The notes below the pieces were generated by a model. That model ran no database searches. It had not been told where the DNA came from and saw only the letters and a list, made by a program, of their open reading frames with translations. This document shows positions 1 to 5,650 of a DNA stretch of 7,446 nt, one piece after another (positions within the stretch are counted from its first letter, which is position 1; each line of letters starts with the position of its first letter). Source of the stretch: Burkholderiales bacterium (GTDB taxonomy: Bacteria > Pseudomonadota > Gammaproteobacteria > Burkholderiales > Burkholderiaceae_C); NCBI GenBank assembly GCA_947453585.1, contig CANGHQ010000080.1, forward strand, positions 1 through 7,446. Direction: 5' to 3'. Both the position numbers and the translations under genes were made by a program.

Positions 1-1883
1 ATGCCAGCGGCGCCCAGCCGGTAGACGCGCCCCTGCCAAGTCTGCAAACCATTGCGCCCTATGCCGAAGTAGGCGGCCTGGACGCCGAACTGGCCGGCGC
101 GCTGGCGCAACTGCTGCACGCGCTGCAGCACTGGTGGACGGTGGCCAGCACCAGCGCCATGCCCCAAGAATGGGTGGCGCACTGCCAAACCCTGCTCGCC
201 GACCTGGTGCAAGCCGACACCGAAGCCGACCGCCTGGCCTTGGCCGCGCTGCAAGACGGCCTGCAGGCCTGGCAGCGCGCCTGCGAGCAAGCAGGGTTTG
301 ACCAAAGCGTGCCGCTGGCCGTGGTGCGCGTAGCCTGGCTGCAGGCGCTGGAGCTGCCCCAGGCCAAGCAGCGCTTTCGGGCCGGAGGCATTACCTTTTG
401 TACGCTCATGCCCATGCGCGCCATTCCGTTTGAAGTGGTGTGCCTGCTGGGCATGAACGACGGCGACTACCCCCGGCGCAGCACGCACAGCGACTTTGAC
501 CTGATGGCCCTGCCCGGCGCGGCCCGCCCCGGCGACCGCTCGCGGCGCGACGACGACCGCCAGCTCATGCTCGAGTCGCTGCTCTCAGCGCGCCGCCTGC
601 TGTATGTCAGTTGGAGCGGGCGCAATGTGCGCGACAACGCCGAACAACCCGCCTCGGTGCTGGTGGCCCAGTTGCGGGACTACCTGCGCGCAGGCTGGGG
701 CGACGCGGTGGTTAGCAGCCGCACCACGCAACACCCGCTGCAGCCCTTTAGCCGCCGCTACTTTGAAACAGGCAGCCCCTTGTTCACCTACGCCCGCGAG
801 TGGCGCGCCATGCACCAGACCAGCGCCGCCGCTGCACAGTCAGAACAGGGCCTGCCCGCGTTTGTGCCCAACCCCCATGTGCCGCTCACGCTGGTGCAGC
901 TCACCCAGTTTTTGCGCAAACCGGCCAAGGCTTTTTTTCGGCAGCGCCTGCTGGTGTCCTTTGGCGAAGAAGAGACCGACACGCTGGACGACGAGCGCTT
1001 TGCCATCGGCGGCTTAGACCAGTACAAAGTAGTGCAAGACCTGCTGCAAAGCGCCACCGCCGCGCCCAGTGCCGCAGCAGCAGCCGACCAAGTGCAACGC
1101 GCGCTGGGCCAGCTGCGTCTGGCGGGCGCCTTGCCCTTGCGCGGCTTGGGCGACCTGGAACAGCAAAAATTGCAAGGTAGCGTTGCCGCCACGCTGCAAG
1201 CCTGGCACGAAGCGCAGGCGCGCTTTCCGCACAGCGCACAGCGCCAGCCGCTGCGCCTGCAGTTAGGCGATGTGGTGCTGGAAGACTGGGTGGACGGACT
1301 GCGCCAAGGCCCGCCCGATGCCGAGGGCAACACGCCCCTGGCCTGGCTGGCCCTGGACCCGGGCCAGCTCTGCGAAAAAAACGCCAAGCCCAAACCTCGC
1401 CCAGCGCAGTTGCTGGGCGCCTGGCTGCGCAGCCTGGCGGGCGCTGCCTGCGGTGTGCAGGCCACCGGCGTGCTGGTGGGGCGCGACAGCGTGCTGGAGA
1501 TCACGCCCATGCCGCAGATTGAGGCGCGCCAGACGCTGGAGCGGCTTTTGCAACTCTGGCAAGCGGGCATGCAAGCGCCCCTGCCGCTGCCGCCCAAAAC
1601 CGCACTGGCCTGGCTGCCCCTGACCGAGCAAACCGCCAAAGCGCAGCAAACCGCGCGCACGCAATACGAAGGCGCCGAACAAGTGCGCGGCGACGTGGAA
1701 GAAAGCTGCATGGCGCGCCTGTTTCCCGACTTTGAAGCGCTGGCCGCCGACGGCCAGTTTGCCGCCCTGGCGCAAGAGATTTACCAGCCGCTGCTGGACT
1801 GGCAAAAGATGCATGTGCGCGCCACCTTGCACCCCAAAGACAGCGCCGATGGTGCGGATGCGAGCGACGAGGAGGCGGCATGA
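1..1883 (+). CDS. recC: RecC subunit of RecBCD (exonuclease V), 5'-truncated by window edge
   Basis: RecC is the non-catalytic scaffold of RecBCD. It splits the duplex, guides the strands to the RecB and RecD motors and recognises Chi. The frame is open from position 3 and gives 626 residues before a TGA at 1881-1883. E. coli RecC has about 1122 residues, so roughly the first 500 are missing. The RecC signature starts at position 384 (GGITFCTLMPMRAIPF, then VVCLLGMNDGDYPR, ending at 476) and is followed by GDRSRRDDDR (531-560) and the LYVSWSGRNVRDN segment near 600-640. From about 879 (VPLTLVQLTQFLRKPAKAFF) begins the C-terminal nuclease-like domain, known in the family to have lost catalysis. 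It ends with the conserved ARTQYEG...VRG segment near 1650-1690. The last ~20 residues form a low-complexity tail (KDSADGADASDEEAA). A GTG at 141 is internal, not the start. The stop overlaps the recB start. Identification is very secure from motif order. Confidence 0.96.
   Translation, partial: ASGAQPVDAPLPSLQTIAPYAEVGGLDAELAGALAQLLHALQHWWTVASTSAMPQEWVAHCQTLLADLVQADTEADRLALAALQDGLQAWQRACEQAGFDQSVPLAVVRVAWLQALELPQAKQRFRAGGITFCTLMPMRAIPFEVVCLLGMNDGDYPRRSTHSDFDLMALPGAARPGDRSRRDDDRQLMLESLLSARRLLYVSWSGRNVRDNAEQPASVLVAQLRDYLRAGWGDAVVSSRTTQHPLQPFSRRYFETGSPLFTYAREWRAMHQTSAAAAQSEQGLPAFVPNPHVPLTLVQLTQFLRKPAKAFFRQRLLVSFGEEETDTLDDERFAIGGLDQYKVVQDLLQSATAAPSAAAAADQVQRALGQLRLAGALPLRGLGDLEQQKLQGSVAATLQAWHEAQARFPHSAQRQPLRLQLGDVVLEDWVDGLRQGPPDAEGNTPLAWLALDPGQLCEKNAKPKPRPAQLLGAWLRSLAGAACGVQATGVLVGRDSVLEITPMPQIEARQTLERLLQLWQAGMQAPLPLPPKTALAWLPLTEQTAKAQQTARTQYEGAEQVRGDVEESCMARLFPDFEALAADGQFAALAQEIYQPLLDWQKMHVRATLHPKDSADGADASDEEAA
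1398..1419 (+). other. Perfect 8-bp inverted repeat inside recC
   Basis: CGCCCAGC at 1398-1405 pairs exactly with GCTGGGCG at 1412-1419 around a 6-base loop (GCAGTT). It lies within coding sequence and has no T-tract after it, so it is not a terminator. GC-rich genes throw up such stems by chance. It is noted because an in-phase slippery heptamer lies 15 bases upstream (1376-1382). Confidence 0.4.
1869..1875 (+). promoter_or_regulatory. recB ribosome-binding site
   Basis: The sequence GAGGAGG lies inside the last codons of recC and ends 4 bases before the recB ATG at 1880. It is a strong match to the anti-Shine-Dalgarno sequence, and its position supports this ATG as the recB start. The spacing is slightly short, as is common in overlapping genes where the terminating ribosome can restart. 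Confidence 0.75.
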
Positions 1884-4800
1884 ACGAGCACGACGCCAGC
1901 CAAGCCCTGCAGCCCGAAACCCTGGACCTGTGGGGCAGCCGCCTGATCGAAGCCAGCGCAGGCACCGGCAAGACCTGGACGATTGCCGCGCTCTACCTGC
2001 GCCTGGTGCTGGGCCACGGCAATGCCAATGGCGCCTCGCAGGGCTTTGAGCGCGCGCTGCGCCCTTCTGAGATTTTGGTAATGACGTTCACCCGCGCCGC
2101 CACGCGCGAGCTGTCCGACCGCATCCGCGCCCGGCTGCTGCAGGCGGCGCAGTGCTTTCGTGGCGAATTGGCCGCTGCGCCAGACCCATTTTTGGCCACG
2201 CTGCTGGCTGACTACCCCGCAGGCCCGGCGCGCAGCCAGGCCGCCTGGGCGCTGGACAACGCCGCCCAAATCATGGACGAAGCCGCCGTCTACACCATAG
2301 ACGCCTGGTGCCAGCGCATGCTGCGCGAACACGCCTTTGACAGCGGCAGCCTGTTTGACGAAACACTGGTAGCCGACGAAGAAGCCCTGCGCACCGAAGC
2401 CGCGCAAGACTACTGGCGCCAAGGCTGCTACCCGCTGGACGCCCCCGCACTGCAGCAGGTGCTGGCCGTCTGGCGCAATGTGGAAGCGCTGGTGGCCGAC
2501 ATGCGCGCCCTGGCCCCGCAGGCCACGCCCGCGATGGACGCCCATCAAACCCTGGCAGAGGTGCTAGCCCAGGCCAGCGCCGAGCGCACCCACGCCGTGC
2601 AGCAGCTGCGCCAGGGCTGGGCCGAGCGCGCGCAAGCGATGCAAGACTGGCTGGACGGGCAAACCGCAAACCACAAAAAAGACTGGGATGGTCGGCGCCT
2701 GAGCCCCAAGAAGTACACCGAGTGGCTTACCACCCTCAAAGACTGGGCCAGAGGCGACTTGGCCTGCGACGTGCCAGACCTGAAAACCGGCTGGCAACGC
2801 TTTACCCCCGAAGGCCTGCAAGAAGCGCGCAAAGCCGACGCCCCGCACCTGACGCCGCCCAGCGTGTTTGCCGAATTCGCCACTCTGCAAGCCGCCTGCG
2901 CACAACTACCCGAAGTGGGCGTGGCGCTGCGCCTGCACGCCGCAAGCTGGGTGCGCGCGCGCCTGCAAGCGCGCAAGCGCCAGAGTGGCAGCTTTGGCTT
3001 TGCCGACCTGCTCGAGCGCCTGCACGCCGCCCTGCACGGCGAACACGGCCAGCGCCTGCGCGAGCGCATGGTGCAGCAGTACCCGGTGGCGCTGATTGAC
3101 GAATTTCAAGACACCTCGCCCCTGCAATACCAAATCTTTGACCAGATTTACCAAGTGGCGCACAACGCGCGCAGCAGCGCGCTGCTGCTCATTGGCGACC
3201 CCAAGCAGTCGATTTATGGCTTTCGCGGCGCCGATATTTACAGCTACCTGCAAGCGCGCCGCGCCACCGCCGGGCGCCACTACGCGCTGCAAACCAACTT
3301 TCGCTCCACCCCGGCGCTGGTGGGCGTGGTCAACCACTGTTTTGCCCAGGCCGAGCGCCTGCAAAGCAGCGGCGCTTTTGGCTACCGCCAGGCGCAAGAC
3401 AACCCGCTGCCCTTTACCGAAGTGCAAGCCAAAGGCCTGCCCACACAGCTCGTCAACGCCCAAGGGCCGCTGCCCGCCATGGCGCTGGTGCACGCGCTTG
3501 ATGTCCATAGCAGCCTGGAAATGCGCCAGCGCTTTTCTGAGATCTGCGCCGCCCAGATCGTGGCCTGGCTGGGGGACGCGCGCACCGGCTTTGCCAGCAT
3601 AGACAGCGCCGCAGACGCCGCGTTCAACCGCCTGCGCCCGGCCGACATCGCCATCTTGGTGCGCACCGGCAAAGAGGCCAGCGCGGTGCGCAGTGCGCTG
3701 GAACGCCGGGGCGTGGCCTCGGTCTATTTGTCCGACCGCGACTCGGTGTTTGACAGCCCCGAGGCGCACGACCTGATTCATTGGCTGCGCGCCGTGACCA
3801 ACCCGCAAGACGTGCGTTTGGTGCGCGCCGGCCTGGCCACCGCCACGCTGGGCCTGAGCCTGGACACGCTGGGCTGGCTGGCCCACAACGACGAAGCCTT
3901 TGACGAGCGCAGCGAACAACTGCGCGCGCTGCGCACCGTCTGGCAAACCCAGGGTGTGCTCGCCATGCTGCGCCAAACCTTGCACCAGCTCGCCCTGGCC
4001 GCGCAGTGGCGCAACGCACCCAACGGCGAGCGCCGCCTGACCAACTTTTTGCACCTGGCCGAGCTGCTGCAAACCGCCAGCGGCACGCTCGAGGGCGAAC
4101 ACGCGCTGGTGCGCTGGCTGCGCACCCAAATCGACGACGGCGCGGCGCAAGGCGACGCGCAAATCGTGCGGCTTGAGAGCGACGCCGATCTGGTCAAGGT
4201 GATCACCATCCACAAAAGCAAGGGCCTGCAATACCCGCTGGTGTGCCTGCCCTTTGCCTGCAGCTTTCGCGAAAAAGAACGCAAAAGCACGCGCTTTGTC
4301 GATCTGCCCGCCCAAGACGGCAGCCGCGAAGTGCTGCTGCAATACGACGACGCTCAACTCGCCCTGGCCGACGCCGACCGGCTGCGCGAAGACCTGCGCT
4401 TGTTGTACGTGGCGCTCACGCGCGCGCAGCACAGCGTTTGGCTCGGGTTCTCAGCGCTCAAGGTGGGCAATAGCGAGCAATGCGTGGCGCACAAAAGCGC
4501 ACTAGGCCAGCTTCTGGGCAGCGACACGCCGCGCGACGGTGCCGATTGGCTGGGGCCGCTGCAGACCTTGGCCGCTGGCAACAACAACATCGTGCTGCAA
4601 GCCGCCCCGCAGGGCAGCGCCCGCACGCCGCTGGCTCAAAGCACAACGCCTACCCCTCTGCGCGATGTGGCGCCATACCAAGCGCAGTTTGAGCGCGACT
4701 GGACGATTGGCAGCTTCTCGCGCATGAGCAAAAACCTGACCCCGGCGGCAGGCGCGCCGTCCGAACTTTTGCCCATCCAAGTCATCCGTCCGGCGGACGA

Positions 4801-5650
4801 TGAAGGCTACGAGCGCGAGGACGCAGACGCGCTGCTGCTTGCAGTGGCTGCGCCCTTGGCACCGGGCCCCGTTGGATTTACGGCCGACTTGTTCAATGAA
4901 ACGGCCCCCGTGCCGCAGCCCGAGCGCGTCTGCCACAGCTTTACCCGCGGCGCCAAGACCGGCAACTTCTTGCACGCCCAACTCGAATGGCTGGCAGCCG
5001 AAAACTTTGCCCTAGCCCAGCAGCCCGCGCTGCAAGAGCGCCTGCGCAAACGCTGCGAGCGCGCCGGGTACGCCGCCCAGGCCGACGCGCTGGTGGCCTG
5101 GCTGACTGATGTGGTGCAAAGCCCGCTGCCCGGCCCAGGTGCCGCCTTGAGTCAGCTCGACGTCACCCTGCCCGAGATGGAGTTTTGGCTGGTGGCCCAG
5201 CGCATGGAATCTGCGCAGATAGACGCCCTGTGCCGCCAGCATCTGCTGGGTGGCCTGGCGCGCCCGGCGCTCGCGCAGCAGCAACTCCAGGGCATGCTCA
5301 TGGGTTTTGCCGACCTGGTGTTTGAGCACGACGGCCGCTACTGGGTGCTGGACTACAAGTCCAACCACCTGGGCGCAGACGACGCTGCTTACAGCCACAG
5401 CGCGCTGCAAGCGTCAATGGCCGAACACCGCTACGACGTGCAAGCCAGCCTCTACCTGCTGGCCCTGCACCGCCTGCTGCAAGCGCGCCTGGGCAGCGCC
5501 TATGACCCGGCGCGCCAGCTCGGCGGCGCGGTCTATTTGTATTTGCGCGGCGTGCACGGCCCCGAACGCGGCGTCTGCCTGATTTCGCCCAACTTGGCGC
5601 TGCTAGGTGCGCTGGAAAACATGCTGGCCCCGGTGCCAGAGGCCTTATGA
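1880..5650 (+). CDS. recB: RecB subunit of RecBCD: 3'-5' helicase and nuclease
   Basis: RecB is the SF1A 3'-5' motor, the sole nuclease and the RecA loader of RecBCD. The gene is complete at 1256 residues (E. coli 1180). Helicase motifs in order: Walker A ASAGTGKT (25-32), motif Ia VMTFTRAATREL (67-78), Walker B DEFQD (407-411), motif III GDPKQSIYGFRGAD (439-452), motif IV QTNFRS (471-476), motif V VKVITIHKSKGLQYP (772-786), motif VI LLYVALTRAQ (841-850). The C-terminal PD-(D/E)XK nuclease has H1032, D1145, D1158 and K1160 (in DYKSN), plus Q1188 and Y1192. These match E. coli H956, D1067, D1080, K1082, Q1110 and Y1114 with constant spacing from D1145 on, so the nuclease should be active. Cytoplasmic, with no signal peptide or membrane segment. 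The ATG overlaps the recC stop (ATGA) behind a good ribosome-binding site, and the TGA overlaps the recD start. The helicase-nuclease linker (about 870-1025) is Ala/Pro-rich and longer than in E. coli. Confidence 0.98.
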   Translation: MNEHDASQALQPETLDLWGSRLIEASAGTGKTWTIAALYLRLVLGHGNANGASQGFERALRPSEILVMTFTRAATRELSDRIRARLLQAAQCFRGELAAAPDPFLATLLADYPAGPARSQAAWALDNAAQIMDEAAVYTIDAWCQRMLREHAFDSGSLFDETLVADEEALRTEAAQDYWRQGCYPLDAPALQQVLAVWRNVEALVADMRALAPQATPAMDAHQTLAEVLAQASAERTHAVQQLRQGWAERAQAMQDWLDGQTANHKKDWDGRRLSPKKYTEWLTTLKDWARGDLACDVPDLKTGWQRFTPEGLQEARKADAPHLTPPSVFAEFATLQAACAQLPEVGVALRLHAASWVRARLQARKRQSGSFGFADLLERLHAALHGEHGQRLRERMVQQYPVALIDEFQDTSPLQYQIFDQIYQVAHNARSSALLLIGDPKQSIYGFRGADIYSYLQARRATAGRHYALQTNFRSTPALVGVVNHCFAQAERLQSSGAFGYRQAQDNPLPFTEVQAKGLPTQLVNAQGPLPAMALVHALDVHSSLEMRQRFSEICAAQIVAWLGDARTGFASIDSAADAAFNRLRPADIAILVRTGKEASAVRSALERRGVASVYLSDRDSVFDSPEAHDLIHWLRAVTNPQDVRLVRAGLATATLGLSLDTLGWLAHNDEAFDERSEQLRALRTVWQTQGVLAMLRQTLHQLALAAQWRNAPNGERRLTNFLHLAELLQTASGTLEGEHALVRWLRTQIDDGAAQGDAQIVRLESDADLVKVITIHKSKGLQYPLVCLPFACSFREKERKSTRFVDLPAQDGSREVLLQYDDAQLALADADRLREDLRLLYVALTRAQHSVWLGFSALKVGNSEQCVAHKSALGQLLGSDTPRDGADWLGPLQTLAAGNNNIVLQAAPQGSARTPLAQSTTPTPLRDVAPYQAQFERDWTIGSFSRMSKNLTPAAGAPSELLPIQVIRPADDEGYEREDADALLLAVAAPLAPGPVGFTADLFNETAPVPQPERVCHSFTRGAKTGNFLHAQLEWLAAENFALAQQPALQERLRKRCERAGYAAQADALVAWLTDVVQSPLPGPGAALSQLDVTLPEMEFWLVAQRMESAQIDALCRQHLLGGLARPALAQQQLQGMLMGFADLVFEHDGRYWVLDYKSNHLGADDAAYSHSALQASMAEHRYDVQASLYLLALHRLLQARLGSAYDPARQLGGAVYLYLRGVHGPERGVCLISPNLALLGALENMLAPVPEAL
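5638..5642 (+). promoter_or_regulatory. recD ribosome-binding site (weak)
   Basis: AGAGG lies in the last recB codons, ending 4 bases before the recD ATG at 5647. It is shorter than the site before recB, so recD translation probably leans on coupling through the ATGA overlap. This fits, but does not prove, matched subunit synthesis. Confidence 0.5.

Noticed and set aside
1398..1419. Hairpin as a transcription terminator
   Set aside because: It lies in the middle of the recC coding sequence and no T-run follows it.
141..1883. Reading recC as a complete 580-residue gene starting at GTG 141
   Set aside because: The frame is open through to the left edge with RecC-like sequence upstream of 141, and 580 residues is half the family length, so this is an edge truncation rather than a short gene.
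2906..4432. 508-codon open frame on the minus strand opposite recB
   Set aside because: Shadow of the recB helicase core. The translation is low-complexity Gly/Ala/Val/Gln with no domain, and no ribosome-binding site was recognised.
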